Below, one piece after another: positions 54,884 to 63,027 of a DNA stretch of 64,000 bases. Where the stretch lies: positions 19,345 through 83,344 of the forward strand of contig JAKZAN010000355.1 in the NCBI GenBank assembly GCA_023053545.1, in the 5' to 3' direction. The notes below the pieces were generated by a model. It saw only the letters and a program-made list of their open reading frames with translations, did no database searches and was not told the origin of the DNA. The position numbers and the translations under genes were made by a program. Each line of letters opens with the position of its first letter. Position 1 is the first letter of the stretch. Source of the stretch: Lepidurus packardi. Taxonomy: Eukaryota; Arthropoda; Branchiopoda; Notostraca; Triopsidae.

Positions 54884-55714
54884 ATGAAGAAACCAACTAT
54901 CTTCTTTATGTTTGCCGGTCGCCGGGGCAACCTTGAAATCAATCTCCCGCTGATCCGGAGAATCCTGGACGATAATCCCAATGTCGAGTTTCACCTGTGG
55001 AATCTCGCCAGGGTGCCGTCTGACACTAGGTACATCGACAGCATCTCCGGTGAGCGCATCTCCGTATGCAAGCTCACTGGCCGAGCAGGGTATCGGTATC
55101 TGAACCATGTGTGGAAGCACTACGCTGACCCGCAGTTCGCGGGCCGGAGGTTCGTGAAGATCGACGACGACGTCGTGTTCTTGGAAACGGAGAGGTTCGG
55201 TAGTTTCCTTGACGCGATAGAAAACAATCCCGACACTGTTGTCACCGCGAACACTGTCAACAACGGCGCCTGCACACCACTAAACCCTGAGCTATGGAAG
55301 GGGTTTACTGACCTGAACATTCCGCTGCTCGACGTCCATGAAAGTAACTCCTACGCGGAGATGGCGCACGAATACTTCCTAGAGCACTGGCTTGAGATGT
55401 TGGAGCAGCCAGTCAATGTGACTCAGACTGAGGATTGGCTGTCAATCAACCTCATCGGGATGCACTGGCCGATGTTGTGCAACATTGCCGAGACGATCGG
55501 CACCCGGTCCCCTGAGTGGATTGCCGGCCGGTCATGGGGACCGTCAAGCAGGGTCGGCGACGAGGGTGCTGTGAACATGTTTCCCAGGGCGGTGATGCAG
55601 GGGTTCACGGTGTCACACCTGAGCTTCGGACCACAGAAGCTCACTGGGCAGCAAGAAGATGATTGGCGCAGCCGCTACATGGAAATCGCACAGAAGTACC
55701 TGGCGGACAAATGA
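54884..55714 (+). CDS. glycosyltransferase 1 (GT-A like)
   Basis: 276 residues. N-terminal strand KKPTIFFMFAGRRGNLEINL, metal/donor motif GRRFVKIDDDVVFLETERF (DxD), later NSYAEMAHEYFLEHWLEMLE. Likely adds sugar to phage or host molecules; capsid or portal glycosylation is plausible given its position. Weak ribosome site; 5 bases after the portal stop. Confidence 0.72.
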   Translation: MKKPTIFFMFAGRRGNLEINLPLIRRILDDNPNVEFHLWNLARVPSDTRYIDSISGERISVCKLTGRAGYRYLNHVWKHYADPQFAGRRFVKIDDDVVFLETERFGSFLDAIENNPDTVVTANTVNNGACTPLNPELWKGFTDLNIPLLDVHESNSYAEMAHEYFLEHWLEMLEQPVNVTQTEDWLSINLIGMHWPMLCNIAETIGTRSPEWIAGRSWGPSSRVGDEGAVNMFPRAVMQGFTVSHLSFGPQKLTGQQEDDWRSRYMEIAQKYLADK

Positions 55715-55848
55715 AGTTAGCTGCTGTACTTGCCCTCATTTGTGCCGTGCTGTCCGGCTGCACCCGCATAGCTGACGATGCCACACCGGTACGGGAACCT
55801 CGTACGGTGGATTGCGATCTCATCTTCCCTGGGCCGGGTGGCGCATGA
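55711..55848 (+). CDS. small lipoprotein
   Basis: 45 residues from ATG 55711 (ATGA overlap). MKLAAVLALICAVLSGC: lipoprotein signal with lipobox VLSGC; short tail TRIADDATPVREPRTVDCDL. Sits between two glycosyltransferases in the head operon. Unknown role. Confidence 0.6.
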   Translation: MKLAAVLALICAVLSGCTRIADDATPVREPRTVDCDLIFPGPGGA

Positions 55849-56591
55849 GCGCCCCCTCGGTTGCCGTCATTATTCCGTTTCGGTCCAGGGGCAACGACCC
55901 TCTGCGGGAGCAAAACCTCGCTCGGGTGCTGACGGAATGGCGAGGTAACGGCTACGAGCCAACCGTGGTCAGCGACGGTCGAAGCGGTAGTGATGCATTC
56001 TGCCGAAGCGCGGCCTATAACCGGGCCGTCAAAACGGTGAGCGCAGACGTTTACGTGTTCGCCGAGTCCGACCTGATCATTCGGCCGGAAGCCATCAAGA
56101 TGGCAGTTGACCTCGCAGTCAAGGAGCCCGGCCTTGTTATCCCCTTCTCCGAGTTTCGCGCCCTGGCCGAGAAGGATTCCCGGCATGTTCGACACTTCGT
56201 CGCTAACCCGTTCAACTGCCTTACCAGCGTCATTAGGGGATACCGCGGAAGTATTGGCGCGATCAATGTCGTGTCACGCGAGAGCTATGACCTCGTCGGG
56301 GCGTATGACGAGGAGTTTGAGGGAGCTTGGTATGACGACGATGCGATGAAAATCGCCTTTGAAATCTGCTGCGGGCCGACACGATGGATAGGCGGTTCCG
56401 CCTATCATCTCTACCATCTGCCCGGCGGCCGCGGTAAGCACCTCACTGACGAGGACCGCGCAGCGACGATGAAAAACCGCATCCGCTACGAGCAATATCA
56501 ATCCGCAAGTACCGCTGACGAGATTAGGATTCTGACCTGTCAGGGTGTTGCAAAACGCAACACTCCCCTGCGAAGCCTAACCGGACAGTGA
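55845..56591 (+). CDS. glycosyltransferase 2 (GT2-like)
   Basis: 248 residues from ATG 55845. PSVAVIIPFRSRGNDPLREQ start, VYVFAESDLIIRPEAIKMAV (D-x-D equivalent ESD), GSIGAINVVSRESYDLVGAY and YDEEFEGAWYDDDAMKIAFE: the second half of GT2/galactosyltransferase-type enzymes. A palindrome (56547) is translated near its end (GVAKRNT). Confidence 0.75.
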   Translation: MSAPSVAVIIPFRSRGNDPLREQNLARVLTEWRGNGYEPTVVSDGRSGSDAFCRSAAYNRAVKTVSADVYVFAESDLIIRPEAIKMAVDLAVKEPGLVIPFSEFRALAEKDSRHVRHFVANPFNCLTSVIRGYRGSIGAINVVSRESYDLVGAYDEEFEGAWYDDDAMKIAFEICCGPTRWIGGSAYHLYHLPGGRGKHLTDEDRAATMKNRIRYEQYQSASTADEIRILTCQGVAKRNTPLRSLTGQ

Positions 56592-56597
56592 TTCGAC

Positions 56598-56720
56598 ATG
56601 GCCCGCATTTCGTTTGGTATCACGGCAGGGATTGCCGCAGGGTTCGCCTTCTTTCTCGGTCTTGCGCTTATAGCCCTCACGCTAGCCAACGACGATAGTC
56701 TGGCCGACTTTGGCGATTAG
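56598..56720 (+). CDS. small membrane protein
   Basis: 40 residues: MARISFGITAGIAAGFAFFL then GLALIALTLANDDSLADFGD. One membrane helix and an acidic end. Overlaps the start of glycosyltransferase 3. Unknown role. Confidence 0.5.
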   Translation: MARISFGITAGIAAGFAFFLGLALIALTLANDDSLADFGD

Positions 56721-57333
56721 CATCGGTGTCGTTTCGGACGTTCGCCGCGAGGGGATGGGCACACGCCTTGCCGATCTGGTCGATGCCGACTTCCTGGCTG
56801 TGGACGACGGATCGCTAGGGTGCGCTAGAAACCATGTCACCGCCTGGCGGGAGCACGCCGAAAGCCCGGCAGAGTGGAATCTCAACCTTGAGGATGATGC
56901 GGTTCCAGTCGATGCGTTCCGCGACCAGCTACAGGCGGCCTTGAATGTGGCCCCCGCCCCGATCGTGTCCCTCTACCTTGGCGGTGGATACATTGGAGAT
57001 AACCTGGTCAGGGCATTGCTGAAAGATGCCGAAAAGCTGGGTGCCAACTGGGCGGTCGCCGAGGGTGCCGTCCGCCACGCGGTTGCACTCGCTGTTCGGG
57101 GGGAAATTCTCTCCCCCATGATTGCGGGCCTGGAAGGGAAAACCGGCCCCGTCGATTCAATGATTGGTTCCTGGGCTAAGCGTAATTCGCACCGGGTTGC
57201 CTATAGCCTTCCTTCGCTCGTGGATCACGCCGACGAGAAAAGCCTGGTGACGAAATACTCCCGAAGTACACGTCGCGCCTTCAAGACGGGGGGCCGCGAA
57301 GAGTGGTGTTCGAACTTAATTCTCATGTATTGA
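56710..57333 (+). CDS. glycosyltransferase 3 (GT25-like)
   Basis: 207 residues from TTG 56710, overlapping the preceding stop. SDVRREGMGTRLADLVDADF, DDGSLGCARNHVTAWREHAE, WNLNLEDDAVPVDAFRDQLQ: the CARNH and EDD motifs of GT25 (LPS-type) transferases. Third transferase between portal and protease. The TTG start is inferred because no other start precedes the conserved region. Confidence 0.7.
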   Translation: MAISIGVVSDVRREGMGTRLADLVDADFLAVDDGSLGCARNHVTAWREHAESPAEWNLNLEDDAVPVDAFRDQLQAALNVAPAPIVSLYLGGGYIGDNLVRALLKDAEKLGANWAVAEGAVRHAVALAVRGEILSPMIAGLEGKTGPVDSMIGSWAKRNSHRVAYSLPSLVDHADEKSLVTKYSRSTRRAFKTGGREEWCSNLILMY

Positions 57334-57378
57334 GCTATTTCCAGGCGATTGTCAGGTACTGAGCTATTCTGATGACGA

Positions 57379-58437
57379 ATGACTCGATTGGATGGTCTTG
57401 TGGAGCAGTTGAACCAGCGTGCCGCTGACAGTGGCATGTTCAGCCCGCCGGAGGGCGTTAGGGCCGAGGCGAGGCGAGCATTGGCGTGGATCAAGGAGGG
57501 CCATGCCGGCGGCGGCTTCACCGACGTTGGCCGGAAGCGGGCCTCCGATCTGGCCGCGGGGCGTTCTGTTTCGCGGGAAACGATTGGCCGTATTTCCAAC
57601 TATCTTGCTCGTCATGAAGGGGACAAGAAGGGCAAGGGCTGGTCACCGGGCGAGCAAGGTTATCCGAGTCCTGGCCGAGTTGCCTGGGCCGCGTGGGGTG
57701 GAGATCCCGCAAAACCCTGGACGGCTTCAATCCTAAAGAAATCGGATGAAGAAATGAGCGATCGACAAATATCTGGAGGAATGATGGACCACGCCGAAAC
57801 CGTCGGGCAGGACCGGAAAGCTCCGGTTGAGATTCGCACCGCCGCTGTCGCCAATATCGACACGGAGGAACGAATCGTCACGATGATCGCCATTCCCTAC
57901 GAGCAGGCGACCACCGTTCCGTTCCGTGGTGAAACCTGGAATGAGGTGGTCCAGCGCGGAGCGTTCGCCGGTATTGAGAACAGCACTCACACCTACCGGG
58001 TGAACCGCGACCACGACAAGCGGCGACTTGTGGGCAAGATCGTTCGGTACTACCCCGAGCGCGAAGAGGGTTTGGTCGTGGATGCCTACATCTCCAAGAC
58101 TGAACTGGGCGACGAAACGCTGCAACTCGCCAAGGATGGAATCCTGGGAGCATCAGTGGGGATGGCGATCCGCTCGACCGACCAGGTATTGGATCGTTCC
58201 AAGGGCGGACGAACCCGGCGGATCAAGCGCGCTTTCCTTGACCACCTGGCTCTGGTGCCGGACCCCGCATACCAAGGCGCTGAGGTATTGGCGGTCCGCA
58301 ATGACACCCTCACTGAAGAGGAAACCGATTCCCCAATCCTCACGCCGCGCATGAACCAGTTCTCAGAAGATCCGATTCTGGCTTGGATGTTTGAACGCGC
58401 CGCCGTTTTGCGCGAATCCAACGAATCTGAGGATTGA
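57379..58437 (+). CDS. head maturation protease with N-terminal extension
   Basis: 352 residues. Residues 1-120 form an extra domain (AEARRALAWIKEGHAGGGFT; SRETIGRISNYLARHEGDKK) seen fused to or near phage proteases. Residues ~150-290 are an S78/HK97-type prohead protease: MIAIPYEQATTVPFRGETWN, YRVNRDHDKRRLVGKIV (His) and GILGASVGMAIR (Ser). It cleaves scaffold/delta domains during head maturation. No scaffold gene is evident, so the protein or the capsid N-terminus may serve as one. Confidence 0.8.
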   Translation: MTRLDGLVEQLNQRAADSGMFSPPEGVRAEARRALAWIKEGHAGGGFTDVGRKRASDLAAGRSVSRETIGRISNYLARHEGDKKGKGWSPGEQGYPSPGRVAWAAWGGDPAKPWTASILKKSDEEMSDRQISGGMMDHAETVGQDRKAPVEIRTAAVANIDTEERIVTMIAIPYEQATTVPFRGETWNEVVQRGAFAGIENSTHTYRVNRDHDKRRLVGKIVRYYPEREEGLVVDAYISKTELGDETLQLAKDGILGASVGMAIRSTDQVLDRSKGGRTRRIKRAFLDHLALVPDPAYQGAEVLAVRNDTLTEEETDSPILTPRMNQFSEDPILAWMFERAAVLRESNESED

Positions 58438-58584
58438 TTTTCTGTTATTGTGCCTTCAACGGAACCGAAGGGGATCGTTCGCTGGCCGAGAGGGCTGAAT
58501 CAACCCGGTATGTCCGCAGGGCGCTGGGTCGCTAGCCGAGAGGGCTTCCGCAATAGTGACTCGTAAGACAACCAGGAGTTTGAA
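58438..58584 (+). promoter_or_regulatory. long leader of the capsid gene with 17-bp direct repeat
   Basis: 147-base gap before the capsid gene. CGCTGGCCGAGAGGGCT (58480-58496) recurs with one change at 58530-58546. Possible RNA stability or translation element for the most expressed gene; no promoter match. Confidence 0.45.
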
Positions 58585-59817
58585 ATGAGCAATGCACATT
58601 CCGGCGATGAGATGGTCAAGCGTCTCGAAACCGAACTGCGCGAGAAGGAAACCCTCATGCGGGGCATCTTCGAGCGCGCCAACGCGGGCAGCCGCGACAT
58701 CAACGACGAAGAGTCGGAGATGGTGTCCGAGACTCGCAATCGCATGAGCAAGATCAAGGCTCAGCTGGAGCAGGTCGAGGATGTGAACCGCATCGCCTAC
58801 GAGACCCGCAACCGTGCTCGCGAGGTCGACGTGGCCATCAACACCATGAAGGGCCGTAGTCGCGTTGGCGATATCGAGTACCGCTCCGCCGGCGAGTACA
58901 TGCTCGACATGTGGCAGTCCGCGCAGGGCAACCGTGAGGCCACCGAGCGGATCGAGAGCTACACCCGCGCCGCCGATCACCAGAAGACCAGCGACTCGCT
59001 GGGTGTGATCCCTGATCCGATCGTCGGCCCGGTCATCGACTGGATCGACGCGGCTCGTCCGCTGGTTTCGGTCCTGGGCACTCTGCCGATGACCAGCCAG
59101 ACCTTCCATCGGCCGTTCGTCAGCCAGCAGCCCGCAGTTGGACTGCAGGGTGGCACTGGCCTGGCCGCGGCGGAGAAGTCCGAGCTGACCTCGCAGAAGA
59201 TGATCGTCTCGCGCAAGACGGTGACCGCCAAGACCTACGGTGGTTACGTCAACGTCTCTCGTCAGACGATCGACTTCTCCAACCCGTCGGCTCTCGACCT
59301 GGTGGTCAACGGCCTGGGACAGCAGTACGCCATCGAAACCGAGGCTGCTGTTGGCGATGCGCTGTCTAGCTCCACCACCAGCGCGGTGTCCTACGGTGCG
59401 ACTCCTACCGCCTCCGGCGTTGCCGCCGCAGTGTGGGAGGCAGTGGCGCAGTGCTACGCCGTGACCAAGGGTTCCGGTCGCGTCATGCTGGCCGTGGCTC
59501 CGGACGTGCTGTCCACGTTCGGTCCGCTGTTCCCGCCGGTCGCTCCGGACAACGCACAGTCTCCCGGGTTTGAGGCTGGTCGCTTCAACCAGGGCATCAT
59601 GGGCACCATCGGCGCGGTCCCCTGCGTGATGTCGGCTGGCCTGGCCCCGGGCGAGGCCTTCGTGTTCTCGACCGCCGCTATCGAGCTGTTCGAACAGCGG
59701 GTCGGGATGCTGCAGGTCGTGGAGCCGTCGGTGTTCGGCCTTCAGGTCGCCTACGCTGGCTACTTCTCGACGCTGATTGTCGACGACGACGCTATCATCC
59801 CGCTGGTGGCTTCCTGA
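58585..59817 (+). CDS. major capsid protein (HK97 fold)
   Basis: 410 residues, ATG 58585 behind AGGAG. N-terminal coiled-coil delta-like region (KRLETELREKETLMRGIFER...ISKIKAQLEQVED type), then SLGVIPDPIVGPVIDWIDAA, TVTAKTYGGYVNVSRQTIDF and a C-terminal IELFEQRVGMLQVVEPSVFG, as in HK97-type capsids. Self-assembles into the head shell. Related phages are reported to have prolate heads; shape cannot be read from sequence. Confidence 0.88.
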   Translation: MSNAHSGDEMVKRLETELREKETLMRGIFERANAGSRDINDEESEMVSETRNRMSKIKAQLEQVEDVNRIAYETRNRAREVDVAINTMKGRSRVGDIEYRSAGEYMLDMWQSAQGNREATERIESYTRAADHQKTSDSLGVIPDPIVGPVIDWIDAARPLVSVLGTLPMTSQTFHRPFVSQQPAVGLQGGTGLAAAEKSELTSQKMIVSRKTVTAKTYGGYVNVSRQTIDFSNPSALDLVVNGLGQQYAIETEAAVGDALSSSTTSAVSYGATPTASGVAAAVWEAVAQCYAVTKGSGRVMLAVAPDVLSTFGPLFPPVAPDNAQSPGFEAGRFNQGIMGTIGAVPCVMSAGLAPGEAFVFSTAAIELFEQRVGMLQVVEPSVFGLQVAYAGYFSTLIVDDDAIIPLVAS

Positions 59818-60074
59818 TGTTTGTCCGCAAGGACAAAGACGGGAACCTCGTTGCAGTTGGGTCAATAGATCAAGGTCTGTTGACCCAACTGCAGGGGAAG
59901 TCGAAGAAGGATTCGGCCAAGGCTAAGGCTGAATCGAAGCCCGTCGAATCGACTCCTGCTGCGGACGAGCCAAAGCCGGAACCGGAGCCGGAACCAGAAC
60001 CGAAACCGGAGCCGGTTGTCGACAAGCTGAAGGGTGTGGCGAAGTCGCACCCCTCGGCTTCTAAACTCCCGTAG
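59817..60074 (+). CDS. small Pro/Glu/Lys-rich protein
   Basis: 85 residues from ATG 59817 (TGATG overlap with capsid). Short folded start (RKDKDGNLVAVGSIDQGLLT) and an EPEPEPEPKPEP low-complexity tail. Possible head decoration or assembly factor; inferred from position. Confidence 0.6.
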   Translation: MFVRKDKDGNLVAVGSIDQGLLTQLQGKSKKDSAKAKAESKPVESTPAADEPKPEPEPEPEPKPEPVVDKLKGVAKSHPSASKLP

Positions 60075-60081
60075 GAGTTAC

Positions 60082-60687
60082 ATGGCCGAGTTGAGTGTTG
60101 TTGATGTTGAGGACTTCACCAGCGGTCGGCTAGGAAGCGATGATCCGGAAGTGGAGCGGATATTAGACGCTGCACTCGTCACGGCCCGCCGGTATTGCGG
60201 GTGGGCCGTGACTCCGGTCATCGCCAATGATGCGGTCACGCTGGATGGGCCGGGCAGCAGGGTTTTAATGCTCCCCACACGCAAGTTGGTAACACTGACC
60301 AGCATCAGCGAGAATGGCACACCACTGAGTCTGACTTCATTGTCGGCAACTCCAGGAGGACTGCCGGGTGCTACGTCAAGGCCGGCGGCTGTGCGTAAAA
60401 ATTCGGGTGGCTGGTGGAGTAATCGCTATCAGTCCATCGACGTGGTGATGACGCACGGCTACCTTGAGACAGAAGCCGCTGATTGGCGTTATGCCGTGTT
60501 GTCGATGGTTGACGAGATAGCTCAGATGCAGATGTCTGGCAGTAGCTCGCCAGACCTCGTGTCGAAGAAGGTGGATGACGTTACCTATCGCTGGGCTGAC
60601 CGCTACGCCAATGCCGCGGAGTCTGCGCTGTACTCATTCATGAGTACCTTCGATAGGTACCGGCTTTACCCCGTAGAGTTCATGTGA
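60082..60687 (+). CDS. head-tail adaptor protein
   Basis: 201 residues from ATG 60082 (GGAG upstream). AELSVVDVEDFTSGRLGSDD, EVERILDAALVTARRYCGWA, TLTSISENG and YAVLSMVDEIAQMQ: helical adaptor that follows the capsid gene in siphoviruses (gp6/gp15-like). Confidence 0.75.
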   Translation: MAELSVVDVEDFTSGRLGSDDPEVERILDAALVTARRYCGWAVTPVIANDAVTLDGPGSRVLMLPTRKLVTLTSISENGTPLSLTSLSATPGGLPGATSRPAAVRKNSGGWWSNRYQSIDVVMTHGYLETEAADWRYAVLSMVDEIAQMQMSGSSSPDLVSKKVDDVTYRWADRYANAAESALYSFMSTFDRYRLYPVEFM

Positions 60688-60694
60688 GGCGCCG

Positions 60695-61051
60695 ATGCCA
60701 TTCGGTCCAGATACTGTGACTTTCGTGTCGTATTCCGACGCCGCCACGCCGGGTGAGCTTGGCACTTACCCGCAAGTGGAAACACTGACTGAAGCGCCCC
60801 ATTGCCATCACCGGCCGCTGACGTATAACGAGACTGTCGAGCTTGGGTATGACGTCGCCACTGAGATGTGGAAGACGACGATTCCGATCGGCGAGTACAG
60901 CGATGCGTTGCGGCAGAGAATTGTTTCGGCGCAGAATGACGACACTATTCGTGTTGATGGGACGCAGTATCGGATTGTCGGCGGCGTCATGCCCTTCAAG
61001 GACTTCACCGGATGGTTCAAGGCTACAGTGATCTCCAAGAAGCAGACCTAA
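60695..61051 (+). CDS. head-tail stopper-like protein
   Basis: 118 residues. Beta-rich (TTIPIGEYSDALRQRIVSAQ; DDTIRVDGTQYRIVGGVMPF KDFTGWFKATV). The C-terminal pattern is typical of head-closure (stopper) proteins. Position between adaptor and gp10-like gene supports this. Confidence 0.7.
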   Translation: MPFGPDTVTFVSYSDAATPGELGTYPQVETLTEAPHCHHRPLTYNETVELGYDVATEMWKTTIPIGEYSDALRQRIVSAQNDDTIRVDGTQYRIVGGVMPFKDFTGWFKATVISKKQT

Positions 61052-61062
61052 CGGGAGTAGAC

Positions 61063-61353
61063 GTGAAGAAATACGAAGTGGTGTCGGGGTGCTACGTCCC
61101 GTTCGGGAACGGTACCCGGTACAAGCGTTTAGGCCAGATAGTCACCCTTAGCGATGAGCAAGCCGCTGCGTTGGCCGGGTTTGTCAAGCCAGTAGCACCC
61201 AGCGGGGGTGTTGCATTTCGCAACACCGGCATCATCCCGGTCAAGCCGGAAGTCATTGAGCAGCACGTTGTGGAAGAAACCGTTGAGGAGGTGACCTCTA
61301 ATGTCGGTGACCCGCAAGCAGATAATGAACGAGTTATCGGTGAAGCTGATTAA
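61063..61353 (+). CDS. hypothetical head-tail region protein
   Basis: 96 residues from GTG 61063 (GGGAG upstream). YEVVSGCYVPFGNGTRYKRL GQIVTLSDEQAAALAGFVKP; a palindrome (61210) is translated as VAFRN; acidic C-terminus. Overlaps the next gene by 53 bases. Unknown structural or assembly role. Confidence 0.6.
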   Translation: MKKYEVVSGCYVPFGNGTRYKRLGQIVTLSDEQAAALAGFVKPVAPSGGVAFRNTGIIPVKPEVIEQHVVEETVEEVTSNVGDPQADNERVIGEAD

Positions 61354-61753
61354 CGATGCTGAACCTGCCGACGATACCGCCGATTTTGCGAATCGGGTGG
61401 CGTTTCACTGGAAAGGCATCGCCGAGCTAGAGCTGGATTCTGGATACGCGACAGGTGAGTACGTCAATTCCATTCGCCGAGAGTCCGTACAGGGCCGTCG
61501 CGCTAAAGGCTCCGTGAACGCCGCCGGCAAGAAGGTCGGCGGGCAGTTCGTGTGGCACAGCAGGGTGGTGACCGACGACGAAAAGGCGCACCTCCTTGAG
61601 TACGGCACCAAGGCGGACGACGCGCCGAACTGGCCGAAGCCGCCCAAGAACGGTGGTCACTGGTACGACACTGAGGGCGCGTATCACTACTACTGGAAGA
61701 CGCCGACTAAGGCGTATAACTTCGCCGGTCAAACTGAATTGGACTTCGGATGA
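61301..61753 (+). CDS. HK97 gp10-like neck/tail completion protein
   Basis: 150 residues, ATG 61301 with AGGAGGTGA upstream. TADFANRVAFHWKGIAELEL, YVNSIRRESVQGRR, VWHSRVVTDDEKAHLLEYGT: the HK97 gp10-like pattern. Joins head and tail. ATGA overlap with the tail terminator gene. Confidence 0.75.
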   Translation: MSVTRKQIMNELSVKLINDAEPADDTADFANRVAFHWKGIAELELDSGYATGEYVNSIRRESVQGRRAKGSVNAAGKKVGGQFVWHSRVVTDDEKAHLLEYGTKADDAPNWPKPPKNGGHWYDTEGAYHYYWKTPTKAYNFAGQTELDFG

Positions 61754-62151
61754 CAGAGATTCTGGTCCTGGATACCGCGCCCGCGGACATCGAAACCTTC
61801 GTAGTGGGGTGGCTGATGCCGATGTATCGCACATCCATCACCCGCCGCGCAGGCGACCCCTACCCATTCCTGCTCATCCAGCAGGTCGGATCTAAGGAAA
61901 ATCTCGAGGAATCGACCGCTGATCCCGTGGTTCAGGTGGACATCATGTGTGAACGAAGCCTTGGCGAAGATGCAGCGCGTGACGTCAAAGATAGAGTTCA
62001 TGCCCGAATGCTTCAACTCGGTCGCTATCTGGAAACGGATGGCACGATTGATTGGATGAAGGTATTCGAGTCACCGCGCCGAATGCAGTACGAAAACGAG
62101 CAGGTCATTCGGTATGTGGCGCGTTACCAGTTTGGGCAGACTTACGACTAG
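61750..62151 (+). CDS. tail terminator protein
   Basis: 133 residues. PADIETFVVGWLMPMYRTSI, YPFLLIQQVGSKENLEESTA, VVQVDIMCERSLGEDAARDV: order and fold of tail terminators, which cap the tail tube and bind the head. Identified mainly by position before the major tail protein. Confidence 0.72.
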   Translation: MTEILVLDTAPADIETFVVGWLMPMYRTSITRRAGDPYPFLLIQQVGSKENLEESTADPVVQVDIMCERSLGEDAARDVKDRVHARMLQLGRYLETDGTIDWMKVFESPRRMQYENEQVIRYVARYQFGQTYD

Positions 62152-62197
62152 ATTTGCCGACAATGGCTTATCATCAAGATGAGGAAAGGGTTCGACA

Positions 62198-63016
62198 ATG
62201 ACGATTCCAGCGACAGGCACATCGTGGCGGGCAGGCGGCTTCGGCGATGTCGACGCCCGCTTTAATACCAGGGGTGGCCTCGCGGCGATCCTGATCCGCG
62301 ACAATCGCGGTGCAGAAACCAACATCAGTCCCTGGAGGTCGGGTAGCCCCACTCCGGTTCGGAACTGGTCTCCGTTCGCCCTTGACGGCACGCCGCGTGA
62401 CGACCTGTTCGCGCACATCCTGGTCGACGGTGACTGGATCACTAACCCCGAGCCGAACGAGGGGTTCAATCTGATCGGCGCCCTCACCGAGGATGGCGGT
62501 CCGGAGCGCGCCGCGGACATCTCCAACGACAACCAGATGATCTTGCAGTCGAACATGCCCTTCGATTCGGACCTGACCTCCGAGGCGCTGTCGATCAACT
62601 TCACTGGCGTCGAAACTGTCAAGCCGCTGATGCAGCGCCTGCGTATGAATCTGGCGCTCAGCGACATCGACGGCGATTCCCTCGTCGAAGATCCCGGTAC
62701 CGCCAACTTCAACATTGGCAAGCCGATCGACAACGAAGGCCCTGAGTACCAGATCATCCTGATGTTCGCCCGCCGCAAGCGGGGCAAGTTCCTCTACACG
62801 GCCGAGGGCTACTCGCTGTGCAAGCTGAACGACATCGGTTCGTACCGCCGTTCCAAGACCGATCCGGATGCCGGTTCGCTGGGCTACATGGTTCTGCCCG
62901 ATCCGTACTTCGTCGGCAAGGACCCGAACAACCCGACCTCTAACGAGCTCATTCCGCTGTACTACGCGGAGTGGACCAGCGGCGAGGCCTGGACCGACAT
63001 CGCCGGAGCGTCGTAA
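62198..63016 (+). CDS. major tail protein
   Basis: 272 residues, ATG 62198 behind GAGGAAAGG. LFAHILVDGDWITNPEPNEG then FNLIGALTEDGGPERAADIS, VETVKPLMQRLRMNLALSDI, YLLAKRR-like and YMVLPDPYFVGK segments; forms the tail tube. Usual position ahead of the tail assembly chaperones. Following gap holds an opposite-strand HTH gene. Confidence 0.78.
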   Translation: MTIPATGTSWRAGGFGDVDARFNTRGGLAAILIRDNRGAETNISPWRSGSPTPVRNWSPFALDGTPRDDLFAHILVDGDWITNPEPNEGFNLIGALTEDGGPERAADISNDNQMILQSNMPFDSDLTSEALSINFTGVETVKPLMQRLRMNLALSDIDGDSLVEDPGTANFNIGKPIDNEGPEYQIILMFARRKRGKFLYTAEGYSLCKLNDIGSYRRSKTDPDAGSLGYMVLPDPYFVGKDPNNPTSNELIPLYYAEWTSGEAWTDIAGAS

Positions 63017-63027
63017 CTAGCCGCTGC

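Larger units (their letters stand above)
650..61224. repeat. family of 45 dispersed palindromes, core GTTGC-N5-GCAAC
   Basis: Core starts (15 bp each): 650, 12406, 17264, 18910, 20431, 21270, 22011, 23411, 24431, 24749, 26458, 26820, 28331, 28888, 30006, 30105, 30720, 31426, 32617, 33636, 33919, 34718, 35287, 36186, 36362, 36895, 37055, 37649, 38316, 38810, 39210, 39657, 39905, 40202, 40457, 40812, 40867, 42647, 44050, 45166, 46965, 50749, 53533, 56547, 61210. Thirty have two perfect half-sites; fifteen have one changed base, usually GATGC or GCATC. The centre follows R-W-W-W-Y in most copies and flanks are usually GGT/ACC. Cluster O mycobacteriophages are reported to carry over 30 copies of a 17-bp dyad repeat; this is probably that family. 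Confidence 0.9.

Noticed and set aside
55470-55490. GTTGTGCAAC as another palindrome copy
   Set aside because: Half-sites lack the final C/G and the spacing is 2 instead of 5.
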